From: Lachnoanaerobaculum sanguinis
GTDB lineage: Bacteria; Bacillota; Clostridia; Lachnospirales; Lachnospiraceae
Length of the DNA stretch: 64,000 bases
Assembly: GCF_033242365.1 (NCBI RefSeq)
Contig: NZ_BTHK01000006.1
Span: 103,037-167,036 of the forward strand
Reading direction: 5' to 3'
Below, piece after piece: positions 27,627 through 36,106 of the stretch; within the stretch, counting starts at the first letter, position 1, and each line of letters opens with the position of its first letter. The translations under genes and the position numbers were made by a program. A model generated the notes under the pieces. The model saw only the letters and a list, made by a program, of their open reading frames with translations, had not been told where the DNA came from and did no database searches.

Positions 27627-27635
27627 AAAATAATA

Positions 27636-27896
27636 TTATAAATCATACTTATTCCTCACTGTATTAAGAGCCTCTCTTGCATCACGTACTTTTCCCTCTT
27701 TGATTTGCTGTTCTGAGTTTATAAGACTTTGATACATATTCATCTTATTGGATATTCCTTCAAAGGTATCAATACTCATAATTACCATATCACCATATCC
27801 GTTTTTTGTTATAAAAACAGGTTCTGATGTACTATGGCATAAATCTGAAATCTCTGAAGTGTTTTTCAAATCTTTAATAGGAATAATTTGTGGCAT
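27636..27896 (-). CDS. Phd/YefM-family antitoxin
   Basis: An 86-residue protein with the family N-terminal DNA-binding fold: MPQIIPIKDLKNTSEISDLC, then EPVFITKNGYGDMVIMSID, then a helical C-terminal tail that would wrap the toxin. The start is ATG 27896 because AGGAGG lies eight bases upstream; GTG 27905 touches that site. The partner toxin downstream is truncated, leaving an orphan antitoxin. A palindrome covering the -10 suggests it still represses its own promoter. Confidence 0.85.
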   Translation of the reverse strand: MPQIIPIKDLKNTSEISDLCHSTSEPVFITKNGYGDMVIMSIDTFEGISNKMNMYQSLINSEQQIKEGKVRDAREALNTVRNKYDL

Positions 27897-27925
27897 AATC
27901 TTCACCTCCTTTTTAAATATTATGA

Positions 27926-27938
27926 GGTATATTATACC
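27926..27938 (-). promoter_or_regulatory. Phd promoter -10 with palindromic operator
   Basis: Perfect palindrome GGTATA-T-TATACC contains the minus-strand TATAAT (27931-27936), preceded by TGG as an extended -10. No strong -35 is visible. Confidence 0.6.
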
Positions 27939-27989
27939 ATAATTATGCGATAATTAGTAGTATTAAATTGGAATTATTAAACCAACCTC

Positions 27990-29483
27990 TTACCCTCTGC
28001 CATACAACTCTGTCAGATACTTGATATTCTCCCAGGTATTCTCATCTATCTCATTCTCTGTAAGTCTGAACATCCAGTTCTTACCTATTGTGGAAGGTGT
28101 GTTCATTCTGTACCTGTGGTCATAGTGAAGATAGTCCTGTATAGGTATAATACAGGTATCCGAGACACTTCCCATTGCCGCTCTGATAAGTGCGTCACAG
28201 ACTTCGGTCTTCTTGTCGGACTTCTTTAAATTAAAGTATGCAAGCACCATATCATACTCTTTTTCCGTAATATCATCAAGCCATCCCATCACAGTCTCAT
28301 TGTCATGAGTTCCGGTATATACCACGCTGTTTCTTGTATAATTGTGAGGTAAGTAGTCATTTGCGCTTCCCGTATCTCTGGAATCGAAAGCAAATTCAAG
28401 GACTTTCATTCCGGGATAGCCGCTGTCGTTTACAAGTCTTCTTACACTGTCCGTCACATATCCAAGATCCTCCGCTATAAGCTTACAGTCACCAAGTCTT
28501 TCCCTTATCTTATTGAAAAGTTCAATACCCGGACCCTTCTCCCAGTGACCGCCTGCCGCAGTCTCATTCTCTGCAGGGATGGAATAGTATTCATCAAATC
28601 CTCTGAAATGATCTATTCTGATAACATCATATTTTTCAAAATTCTTTCCAAGTCTTTTTATCCACCATTTATATCCTGTATCTCTGTGATATCCCCAATT
28701 ATAAAGCGGATTTCCCCAAAGCTGTCCGTCAGGAGCAAAACCGTCAGGCGGACAACCTGCCACCGCTACAGCCTTACCCTCTTCATCCATCTGGAACAGC
28801 TCTCTGTGCGCCCAGGTGTCCGCACTGTCCATAGCCACATAAATCGGAATATCGCCGATAATCTCTATACCGTTTTCATTAGCATATGCTTTTAATTTCT
28901 TCCACTGTTCATCAAACTTATATTGCAGGAACTGATAAAATTCTATATCAAAGTAAAGCTTCTCCCTATAATAATTGATGGCATAATCATATCTTTCTCT
29001 TATATCCTTCGGCCAGGTATTAAAAGGCTCTCCGTTAAAATAGTCTTTAATCGCCATAAAGAGTGCATAATCCCAGAGCCATTTGGAATTCTCATAAACA
29101 AAATCTGCAAATTTATCATCTTCATAAACTTTAGCTCTCTCATATGCCTTATGTAAAAGATCAAATCTACCGTCATAGAGCTTTTTATAGTCAACTCTCT
29201 TTAAATCTGTGCCGAAATCTACACTGTCACATTCCTTTTTGGTCAAAAGACCTTCTTCTATAAGCTGTTCAAGATCTATAAAGTACGGATTTCCTGCAAA
29301 TGTAGAAAATGACTGGTATGGTGAATCTCCGTATCCTGTGGCTCCAAGAGGCAGTATCTGCCAGAATGATTGCTTTGCCTCTTTTAACTTGTCAACAAAG
29401 TGATATGCAGCTTTTCCGAAACTTCCTATTCCATATTTACCGGGAAGGCTGCTTATATGAAGTAATATTCCACTTTTTCTCAT
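27990..29483 (-). CDS. malQ: 4-alpha-glucanotransferase (amylomaltase)
   Basis: A 497-residue GH77 enzyme that transfers alpha-1,4-glucan segments between maltodextrins. Hallmarks are RKSGILLHISSLPGKYGIG at the start, DIPIYVAMDSADTWAHRELF, VIRIDHFRGFDEYYSIP with the nucleophile aspartate, AEDLGYVTDSV with the acid glutamate, and YTGTHDNETVMGW. Start is ATG 29483 after AAGGAGGAG. It is the last gene of the malEFG-malQ unit, separated from the permease gene by a hairpin without a T tail. Confidence 0.95.
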   Translation of the reverse strand: MRKSGILLHISSLPGKYGIGSFGKAAYHFVDKLKEAKQSFWQILPLGATGYGDSPYQSFSTFAGNPYFIDLEQLIEEGLLTKKECDSVDFGTDLKRVDYKKLYDGRFDLLHKAYERAKVYEDDKFADFVYENSKWLWDYALFMAIKDYFNGEPFNTWPKDIRERYDYAINYYREKLYFDIEFYQFLQYKFDEQWKKLKAYANENGIEIIGDIPIYVAMDSADTWAHRELFQMDEEGKAVAVAGCPPDGFAPDGQLWGNPLYNWGYHRDTGYKWWIKRLGKNFEKYDVIRIDHFRGFDEYYSIPAENETAAGGHWEKGPGIELFNKIRERLGDCKLIAEDLGYVTDSVRRLVNDSGYPGMKVLEFAFDSRDTGSANDYLPHNYTRNSVVYTGTHDNETVMGWLDDITEKEYDMVLAYFNLKKSDKKTEVCDALIRAAMGSVSDTCIIPIQDYLHYDHRYRMNTPSTIGKNWMFRLTENEIDENTWENIKYLTELYGRG

Positions 29484-29501
29484 TTTCTCCTCCTTATTTT
29501 T

Positions 29502-29533
29502 TAAGCCATGCAAAATCGGATTCGCATGGCTTA
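29502..29533 (-). other. intercistronic hairpin between malG-like gene and malQ
   Basis: Perfect ten-base arms TAAGCCATGC / GCATGGCTTA around a 12-base loop. The minus-strand tail is A-rich, so it looks like an RNA processing or stability element rather than a terminator. Confidence 0.5.
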
Positions 29534-29559
29534 TATTTAGGGTTTACCCCTTTAACATC

Positions 29560-30420
29560 TTATTTAATAGCTCCGTCTACCATTCCCTGAATAATCTGCT
29601 TTTGAGCAATCAGGAATAATAATACTATAGGAATCATAGCAAGGAATGCGGCGCTAAGAATCAAATCCCACTGCTTTACATAAGAGCCTACAAAGCTGCT
29701 TACCGCGATAGGCAGTGTTTTGATCTTACCGTTAAGTCCAAGCATAATGGACGGAAGCAAATAGTCATTCCATATCCACAAACCGTTCAGTATAAGAACC
29801 GTCATCTGTACCGGACGAAGAAGAGGCATTATTATTCTGAAGAATGTGCCTTCAGGAGAGCAACCGTCAATCCATGCAGCCTCCTCAAGCTCCTTTGGAA
29901 TGCCCTTTATAAATCCGTGCAATACAAATATTGACATGGAACCTCCAAAGCCGAGGTAAGCAAATACTACACCCTTATAGCTTGAAAGCATCTGTATTCC
30001 TGTAAAGTTTCCTATATTCTTGAAAACTGTAAGTATAGGAAGCATAACTACCTGGAAAGGAATAACCATAGCCGCTACAAACATCATAAAGATGAAGTTT
30101 GACCAACCCTCTTTATGATGACGGCTGAGTACCCATGCAGCCATTGATGAGAACAATGTCAAAAGCACAAGTGAAACCACTGTAATTATCAAAGAGCTTC
30201 TGAAAGAGCTCCAATAACTGAAGTTGTCATTGTTTATAACACCCTTAAAGTTTGCAAGCATCTGTCCCCAGTTCTTAGGTAAAGATATAGGACTTATTAC
30301 TATATCCGCACTGGTTTTTGCAGAGTTTATAATTACCAGGAAGAAAGGGCATAGTATAAAGAATGCGATAATAAAGCCTATAATACTGCCGATTAAATTT
30401 CTTGTTTTCTGTGCCTTCAT
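29560..30420 (-). CDS. maltodextrin-type ABC transporter permease (MalG-like)
   Basis: A 286-residue permease with six membrane segments. The EAA coupling loop is ELEEAAWIDGCSPEGTFFRI, and the C-terminal end IIQGMVDGAIK is typical of MalG/LacG-type proteins. Its ATG shares a base with the stop codon of the MalF-like gene (TAATG). With the MalF-like partner it forms the channel of a carbohydrate importer. Confidence 0.92.
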   Translation of the reverse strand: MKAQKTRNLIGSIIGFIIAFFILCPFFLVIINSAKTSADIVISPISLPKNWGQMLANFKGVINNDNFSYWSSFRSSLIITVVSLVLLTLFSSMAAWVLSRHHKEGWSNFIFMMFVAAMVIPFQVVMLPILTVFKNIGNFTGIQMLSSYKGVVFAYLGFGGSMSIFVLHGFIKGIPKELEEAAWIDGCSPEGTFFRIIMPLLRPVQMTVLILNGLWIWNDYLLPSIMLGLNGKIKTLPIAVSSFVGSYVKQWDLILSAAFLAMIPIVLLFLIAQKQIIQGMVDGAIK

Positions 30421-31457
30421 TATAGCTCTACCTCCCTCTTCTTACTGATTGCAACCTGTGTCAAAGATACTGCTGCAAGTATTATAAAGAATACAACCGC
30501 CTTGGTCTGACCAAGAGCATAATTGTTCTTTCTGATAGCTGTATTATAAATATTAAGAGCCAAAAGCTCTGTAGCCTGAATAATCTTCGGTCCCATAATA
30601 CGGCTCGGTGCACCGTTTGTTATCGCAAGGTTTAAGTCAAACTGCTTAAATGAGTTTACCAATGTAAGGAATATACATACTGTAAATGTATTTGCAATCA
30701 TCGGTATCTTTATTTTAAACAGTGTTGTAAGTGCTGAAGCTCCGTCAACTCCCGATGCCTCAAGTACATCCTTCGGTACAGTCTGAAGACCTGTAAGATA
30801 AATAAGCATTATATATCCGGCATACTGCCATGTATTTACTATCAAAATAGCAAGCAGTGCAAGGTTGGCATCTGTAAGCATTGACAATGAACCTGCAAAT
30901 ATGGTTGTAAATACCTTATTGAAGATAAATTGCCATACATAACCGAGTACAAGACCACCGATCAGGTTCGGTAAAAAGTAAGCTGAACGGAAAAACGATG
31001 TACCCTTTATCTTTGATGAGCATACAAGTGCCAGCACAAATCCGACAACATTAACCAAAACCATATTTATAACTGTATATATAAGTGTAATTACAAATGA
31101 ATATACATAGTCCGACTGTTTAAACATTGTAATGTAATTTTCAAATCCGACAAATCTTGTAACCTGTATTCCGTTCCAATCTGTAAATGAATATATAATA
31201 CCCAAAATAAAAGGAATTATAACCGTCACTGCAAAAGTAAATACCATCGGAAATAAAAATACCATATTTACTATCTTTGTGTGCTTCTTATGCGGCATTT
31301 TAAATACGCCCAATATGAGTAAAATAACACCCAAAATAAGTATATATCCTCTAAGCTCTCCTGTAGCCCCGGTCAAGTCTAAAATCAATGCATAAATTGT
31401 AAGTATTGCTCCAAGAGCCAGCATTGCCAAAGGAATTATTTTCTTATCTGTATTCAA
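30420..31457 (-). CDS. maltodextrin-type ABC transporter permease (MalF-like)
   Basis: A 345-residue permease. Two N-terminal segments (near residues 10-30 and 34-52) precede the standard six-segment core, whose coupling loop is DVLEASGVDGASALTTLFKI. It lies 125 bases after the binding protein gene, beyond a terminator hairpin, an arrangement that usually makes the binding protein more abundant than the permeases. Confidence 0.92.
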   Translation of the reverse strand: MNTDKKIIPLAMLALGAILTIYALILDLTGATGELRGYILILGVILLILGVFKMPHKKHTKIVNMVFLFPMVFTFAVTVIIPFILGIIYSFTDWNGIQVTRFVGFENYITMFKQSDYVYSFVITLIYTVINMVLVNVVGFVLALVCSSKIKGTSFFRSAYFLPNLIGGLVLGYVWQFIFNKVFTTIFAGSLSMLTDANLALLAILIVNTWQYAGYIMLIYLTGLQTVPKDVLEASGVDGASALTTLFKIKIPMIANTFTVCIFLTLVNSFKQFDLNLAITNGAPSRIMGPKIIQATELLALNIYNTAIRKNNYALGQTKAVVFFIILAAVSLTQVAISKKREVEL

Positions 31458-31498
31458 TTTTCACTCCTTTCAATAAACTTAGTTTAAAAAATCTTTCT

Positions 31499-31530
31499 AT
31501 AAAAAAATGGCGACTTTAAAAAGTCGCCAT
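31499..31530 (-). terminator. partial terminator between binding protein and permease genes
   Basis: Perfect stem ATGGCGACTT / AAGTCGCCAT with a four-base loop and a minus-strand run of seven T. It probably trims expression of the downstream permeases. Confidence 0.8.
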
Positions 31531-31581
31531 CAAAACTTCAAAGACTCGCTGTTCTATAATTTGCGAAGCATTTTAAAAATA

Positions 31582-32934
31582 TTATTTCTTATTGTTTGCT
31601 ATGTAGTCAGCCATTGTTGACTTCATCAAAGTTACAAAATCATCTCTTGTAATGCTTCCCTTTGCAAATGAATCAAATACAAGTCCAAGTGCGTTCTGTG
31701 CAAGTCCTTCAGGCATATTTGACCATGCCCATGAAGATGTCTCACCTGCATCTACATACTTCTTAAGGCTAACCGCAAGTGGAGTCTCAGGCTCTATTGT
31801 ACTTGTCTTATATGGTGAAATCATACCTGCTTCTTTTACAAGAATCTCCTGTGCATCAGGATCTGTAGCAAGGAAGTCAAGGAAAGCCTTAGCACCTTCT
31901 ACATTCTTACCGTCCTTATATACACACCACCATGACGGGCAGTCTGCAAGGATTCTTGTCATATCTGACTTTGTGAAAGCAAGCGGTAAAAGACCTGCCT
32001 TAAATGACACATTGTATGTTGGGAGTGAAGGATCAATCCAGTTACCCTGTGTAATAAATGCTGTCTTACCCTGTGCCCAAAGTGCCAACTGGTCATCATA
32101 TGTTCCTGAAACAAGTACCTGTGGATCTGCATACTTGAAAAGAAGCTCTGTCATATCGGCAAACTCACCAAGTCTCTCATCATCAAGCTCACCCTTCATT
32201 GCCATATCAAAATACTTGTTGTCGCCTCTCTCAAGACCACCTGTATAGTAATAACCGAATAAGTGGTTACCTGTTGACCAATACATCTGTCCTGCCTCTG
32301 CGGCAACTGATGCTACAGCCTGAATACCAAGCTCATCCTTCATGCCGTCAAGCTTCTCAAAAGCGGCCTTGAAAGCATCATAGTTTTTAAGTGTTGCAGG
32401 ATCGATACCTGCCTTCTCCAAGATATCGGCATTGTATGTGATTCCATATCCCTCTACCGCATATGGGAAACCTACAACCTTACCTGTTGTCTTATCCTTG
32501 TAAGCAAAGTCCGTATTCTTTGCAAACTCTGTATCGCTAAGATCCGCAACCATATCTGTCCAGTTGGCGTAATCTCCGTCACCACCGATAACGAACAAAT
32601 CAGGCATATTGTCGGCAGCCTTGTAGCTCTTTATCTGGCCTTGGATATCAACACCGCCACCAAGTGACTCGATAACAACTTCCTGTCCGGTCTTCTCTTT
32701 GAACTTCTCAGCAGCTTTCTTTAACTGTGCATCAATCTCAATCTTACCGTTGATAAGTCTGAGGGCATCTTTGCTTGCAGCACTGTCGGCCTTGCTCTCG
32801 CCTGCCTTAGTCTCTGCAGCACTGCTCTGATTATCCGCACCACCGTCACTCTTTGCAGCACCTGAACCGCAGCCTGCCAAAATAGCAGATACAGCTAACA
32901 CACCTGCTGCAACACTCAAGAATCTTTTTTTCAT
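31582..32934 (-). CDS. sugar ABC transporter substrate-binding lipoprotein (MalE-like)
   Basis: A 450-residue SBP_bac_1 family lipoprotein. Signal peptide MKKRFLSVAAGVLAVSAILA with lipobox LAGC, then a low-complexity Ala/Ser/Asp/Lys linker to about residue 50. The start is ATG 32934: the ATG at 32949 is part of the sequence ATGGAGGAG that serves as ribosome site. Context (two alpha-glucosidases, malQ, MsmK) points to maltodextrin or isomaltodextrin; the ligand itself is inferred. Confidence 0.9.
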   Translation of the reverse strand: MKKRFLSVAAGVLAVSAILAGCGSGAAKSDGGADNQSSAAETKAGESKADSAASKDALRLINGKIEIDAQLKKAAEKFKEKTGQEVVIESLGGGVDIQGQIKSYKAADNMPDLFVIGGDGDYANWTDMVADLSDTEFAKNTDFAYKDKTTGKVVGFPYAVEGYGITYNADILEKAGIDPATLKNYDAFKAAFEKLDGMKDELGIQAVASVAAEAGQMYWSTGNHLFGYYYTGGLERGDNKYFDMAMKGELDDERLGEFADMTELLFKYADPQVLVSGTYDDQLALWAQGKTAFITQGNWIDPSLPTYNVSFKAGLLPLAFTKSDMTRILADCPSWWCVYKDGKNVEGAKAFLDFLATDPDAQEILVKEAGMISPYKTSTIEPETPLAVSLKKYVDAGETSSWAWSNMPEGLAQNALGLVFDSFAKGSITRDDFVTLMKSTMADYIANNKK

Positions 32935-32975
32935 TTTATTCTCCTCCATTAAGTATCTTTATTATATTTGTCAAC

Positions 32976-33004
32976 ATTTTATCACGTTTTTCATGCATTT
33001 TCAA
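32976..33004 (-). promoter_or_regulatory. promoter of the malE-like operon inside the preceding gene end
   Basis: Minus strand -35 TTGAAA (32999-33004), 17 bases, -10 TAAAAT (32976-32981). The -35 and part of the spacer overlap the last codons of the second GH13 gene. Confidence 0.6.
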
Positions 33005-34655
33005 GTAATAAAACAGTCGCTTCATATGGCTTTAATATGCCGTCTTCTCTGGCATCTCTGTTATAATTTGATATAAGCACTTTAGCATTTTCATAGCCTG
33101 AGAAGTCAAACTTTTGCTCGCTCTTGCTGAAGTTACATACCACTAAAAGCTTTTGATTGTCCAAAGTTCTTGTATATGCAAAAATATTTTCATCTTCCGG
33201 AAGTAAAAGTTCATAATTTCCGTATACTATTATCTCATTTTCTTTTCTGAGTCTGATAAGCTTTTGATAGTAATGGAATACGGAATCTTCTCTCTTTAAC
33301 TGATCCGCCACATTGATCTTTTTATAGTTAGGATTAACGGCTATCCAAGGTGTTCCTTTAGTAAAGCCTGCATTCTCACTTGCATCCCACTGCATAGGAG
33401 TTCTTGCATTGTCCCTACTCTTGTGTGCAATCTTAGGGAACATATCTTCATCAGTATAAAGTCCGCTCTCAACAAGTTCTCTGTAAGCATTGATAGACTC
33501 AAGGTCTCTGAAATCGTCCACAGAATTAAATACCGTATTGGTCATCCCAAGCTCTTCACCCTGATATACATAAGGTGTACCCTGCATCATATGTAAACAG
33601 GTTGCAATACATTTTGCTGAAAGCTCTCTGTAAGCATCGCTCTCATCACCAAGTCTTGATACGATTCTCGGCTGGTCATGATTGCAAAAATACAAACTGT
33701 TCCATGCCACACCGTCAAGCCCTTTCTGCCATTTGCTCAAATTCTCCTTTAAAGGAACAAGCGGCATCGGCTTTGTAGACCATTTAAACTTCTCACCGCC
33801 GTCAAGATCCATATGCTCAAACTGGAATACCATATTAAGCTCGCTACCGTCGGTATTTGCATATTTTTTTGCCTCTTCAAGAGTAACTCCCGCAGTCTCA
33901 CCTACAGTCATAATATCAAACTTTGAAAGTACCTTCTCATTCATCTCTTTAAGGTAATCATGCACCTTAGGTCCGTTGGCACATATTCCCATATCTCCGT
34001 AAAGTCCTACCACCTTTGCATCAGGATATCCTTCAGGCTTTGATATAAGGCTTATAACATCCATTCTGAAACCGTCGATGCCCTTTTCACACCATCTTGT
34101 CATCATATCAAAGACTTCTTTTCTGACCTTAGGATTTTCCCAGTTTAAATCAGGCTGTTTTACAGAGAAGAGATGAAGATAATACATATCAGTTTTCTCA
34201 TCGTACTTCCATGCCGGGCCTGAGAATGCGGAACCCCAGTTGGTAGGCTCCTTACCGTCCTTACCTTCCTTCCAGATATAATAATCTCTCTTTTCATTAT
34301 CCTTTGAACTGCGACTCTCAACAAACCAGGGATGCTCGTCCGATGTATGATTTACCACAAGGTCCATTACTATCCTGATTCCTCTCTCATGCGCAGCTGC
34401 AAGCATCTTATCAAAGTCATCCATAGTACCGAACTCTGTCATGATATCTTCATAATCACTGATATCATATCCGTTGTCATCATTTGGTGACTTATAAACA
34501 GGTGAGAGCCATATCACATCTATTCCAAGCTCTTTTAAATAGTCCAGTTTACTTGTAATACCGTTTAAATCACCTATTCCGTCTCCATTGCTGTCGCAAA
34601 AGCTTCTGGGATATATTTGATATACTACCGCTTCCTTCCACCATGCCTTCTTCAT
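32991..34655 (-). CDS. GH13 oligo-1,6-glucosidase, predicted alpha-1,6-preferring
   Basis: A 554-residue intracellular GH13_31 enzyme. Conserved regions: DLVVNHTSDEH, nucleophile Asp199 in GFRMDVISLI, acid glutamate in VGETAG, and aspartate in CNHDQPR. Valine follows the nucleophile, the residue linked to alpha-1,6 cleavage in isomaltases and dextran glucosidases, so isomalto-oligosaccharides are the inferred substrate. It precedes the malE-like gene on the same strand, with no terminator between. Confidence 0.92.
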   Translation of the reverse strand: MKKAWWKEAVVYQIYPRSFCDSNGDGIGDLNGITSKLDYLKELGIDVIWLSPVYKSPNDDNGYDISDYEDIMTEFGTMDDFDKMLAAAHERGIRIVMDLVVNHTSDEHPWFVESRSSKDNEKRDYYIWKEGKDGKEPTNWGSAFSGPAWKYDEKTDMYYLHLFSVKQPDLNWENPKVRKEVFDMMTRWCEKGIDGFRMDVISLISKPEGYPDAKVVGLYGDMGICANGPKVHDYLKEMNEKVLSKFDIMTVGETAGVTLEEAKKYANTDGSELNMVFQFEHMDLDGGEKFKWSTKPMPLVPLKENLSKWQKGLDGVAWNSLYFCNHDQPRIVSRLGDESDAYRELSAKCIATCLHMMQGTPYVYQGEELGMTNTVFNSVDDFRDLESINAYRELVESGLYTDEDMFPKIAHKSRDNARTPMQWDASENAGFTKGTPWIAVNPNYKKINVADQLKREDSVFHYYQKLIRLRKENEIIVYGNYELLLPEDENIFAYTRTLDNQKLLVVCNFSKSEQKFDFSGYENAKVLISNYNRDAREDGILKPYEATVLLLENA

Positions 34656-34835
34656 TTTCTTACCTCGCTATATTATTTACATCTATCGTATACTTCCTTT
34701 ATCATATTAAGTTTTTTACGGTCGATATATTTTTCTTAGCATAGCACAATGCCTATTTTATGTAAATCATATCCGGCACTTTCTCACTTCGTTATTTTGA
34801 CGAAAGAAGGTATGTATTTTTGGTCATGCATGCGA

Positions 34836-34864
34836 TTGAAAGCCTACACTTTATTTTATATACT
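34836..34864 (+). promoter_or_regulatory. promoter of msmK-like ATPase gene
   Basis: -35 TTGAAA (34836-34841), 17 bases, -10 TATACT (34859-34864), about 36 bases before the ATG. The 245-base divergent gap also holds the start region of the minus-strand glucosidase, for which no clear promoter is seen. Confidence 0.65.
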
Positions 34865-34900
34865 TGAAACATAAAATTCGTATAAATTTTAGGAGGCAAT

Positions 34901-36013
34901 ATGGCTAGTTTATCATTAAAGAATATTGAAAAAGTTTATCCTAACGGTTTTAAGGCTGTTCAGGATTTCAACCTTGAAATCGCAGACAAAGAGTTCATCA
35001 TCTTTGTAGGACCTTCAGGTTGCGGTAAGTCTACAACACTTCGTATGATTGCAGGACTTGAGGATATCTCAGGCGGTACACTTGAAATTGACGGCAAGGT
35101 CGTTAACGATGTTGAGCCTAAGGACAGAGATATCGCCATGGTTTTCCAGAACTATGCTCTTTATCCACATATGTCTGTATATGACAATATGGCATTCGGT
35201 CTTAAACTTCGTAAGAGACCTAAAGATGAAATAGACAGACTTGTTCGTGAAGCTGCAAGAATACTTGACCTTGAGAAGCTCCTTGACAGAAAGCCTAAGG
35301 CTCTTTCAGGAGGTCAGAGACAGAGAGTTGCGATGGGACGTGCTATCGTTCGTAATCCTAAGGTATTCCTTATGGATGAGCCTCTTTCAAACCTTGATGC
35401 AAAACTTAGAGTACAGATGCGTATCGAGATTTCAAAGCTTCATCAGAGACTCGGTGCTACTATCATCTACGTTACTCATGACCAGACAGAGGCTATGACA
35501 CTCGGTACAAGAATCGTAGTTATGAAGGACGGTATTGTTCAGCAGGTTGATTCTCCTGCAAATCTTTACAATGCTCCTTGCAATCTCTTTGTTGCAGGAT
35601 TCATCGGTTCACCACAGATGAACTTCATGGATGCTGTAGTTGAGAACAAGGGTGAGGATGTATTCTTAAAGGTTGGAGCAAATACACTTAAGCTTCCTAT
35701 CTCAAAGATTGCCAAGTTCAAAGACGGTTCTTACAACGGTAAGACTGTAGTGCTTGGTATTCGTCCTGAGGATATGCATGATTCAGAGCTCTTTATCAAC
35801 AGCTCACCTGACAGCGTTATCGAGTCAGATATCAAAGTTTATGAGCTCTTAGGTGCAGAAGTATTCTTATACTTTGATGTAGAAGGATTCCAGATGACAG
35901 CAAGAGTAAATCCAAGAACAAATCTTAGAACAGGCGATCACGCTAAGTTCGCTCTTGATATGGAAAAGGTTCATATCTTTGATAAGGAAACAGAGCTTAC
36001 AATTACAAACTAA
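34901..36013 (+). CDS. msmK: sugar ABC transporter ATPase, MsmK/UgpC type
   Basis: A 370-residue CUT1-type ATPase. Walker A GPSGCGKSTT lies near residues 38-47, signature LSGGQRQRVAMGRA, Walker B FLMDEPLSNLDAKLR, switch YVTHDQTEA. The C-terminal TOBE-type regulatory domain follows from about residue 240. Such ATPases commonly serve several sugar importers, and the adjacent MalEFG-like importer lacks its own ATPase gene, so this is its likely partner. Codon use is noticeably more optimised than in neighbours, suggesting high expression. Confidence 0.93.
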   Translation: MASLSLKNIEKVYPNGFKAVQDFNLEIADKEFIIFVGPSGCGKSTTLRMIAGLEDISGGTLEIDGKVVNDVEPKDRDIAMVFQNYALYPHMSVYDNMAFGLKLRKRPKDEIDRLVREAARILDLEKLLDRKPKALSGGQRQRVAMGRAIVRNPKVFLMDEPLSNLDAKLRVQMRIEISKLHQRLGATIIYVTHDQTEAMTLGTRIVVMKDGIVQQVDSPANLYNAPCNLFVAGFIGSPQMNFMDAVVENKGEDVFLKVGANTLKLPISKIAKFKDGSYNGKTVVLGIRPEDMHDSELFINSSPDSVIESDIKVYELLGAEVFLYFDVEGFQMTARVNPRTNLRTGDHAKFALDMEKVHIFDKETELTITN

Positions 36014-36027
36014 TTTGTTTTTATGAT

Positions 36028-36058
36028 AAGGGGGTAATTTTACCCCTTTATTTTATTA
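36028..36058 (+). terminator. terminator after msmK
   Basis: Stem AAGGGGGTAA / TTACCCCTT followed by TATTTTATT. Confidence 0.75.
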
Positions 36059-36071
36059 TGGTAAAATACTT

Positions 36072-36100
36072 TTGACCAAGGCATTATTTAAAGCTATAAT
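36072..36100 (+). promoter_or_regulatory. promoter giving a predicted leaderless transcript
   Basis: -35 TTGACC (36072-36077), 17 bases, consensus -10 TATAAT (36095-36100). The start codon is at 36107, the usual distance to the transcription start itself. Confidence 0.7.
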
Positions 36101-36106
36101 ATAGTC

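Noticed and set aside
32950..32975. TTGACA near 32970 as the -35 of the malE-like gene
   Set aside because: It lies too close to the start codon and lacks a matching -10; TTGAAA-17-TAAAAT just upstream fits better.
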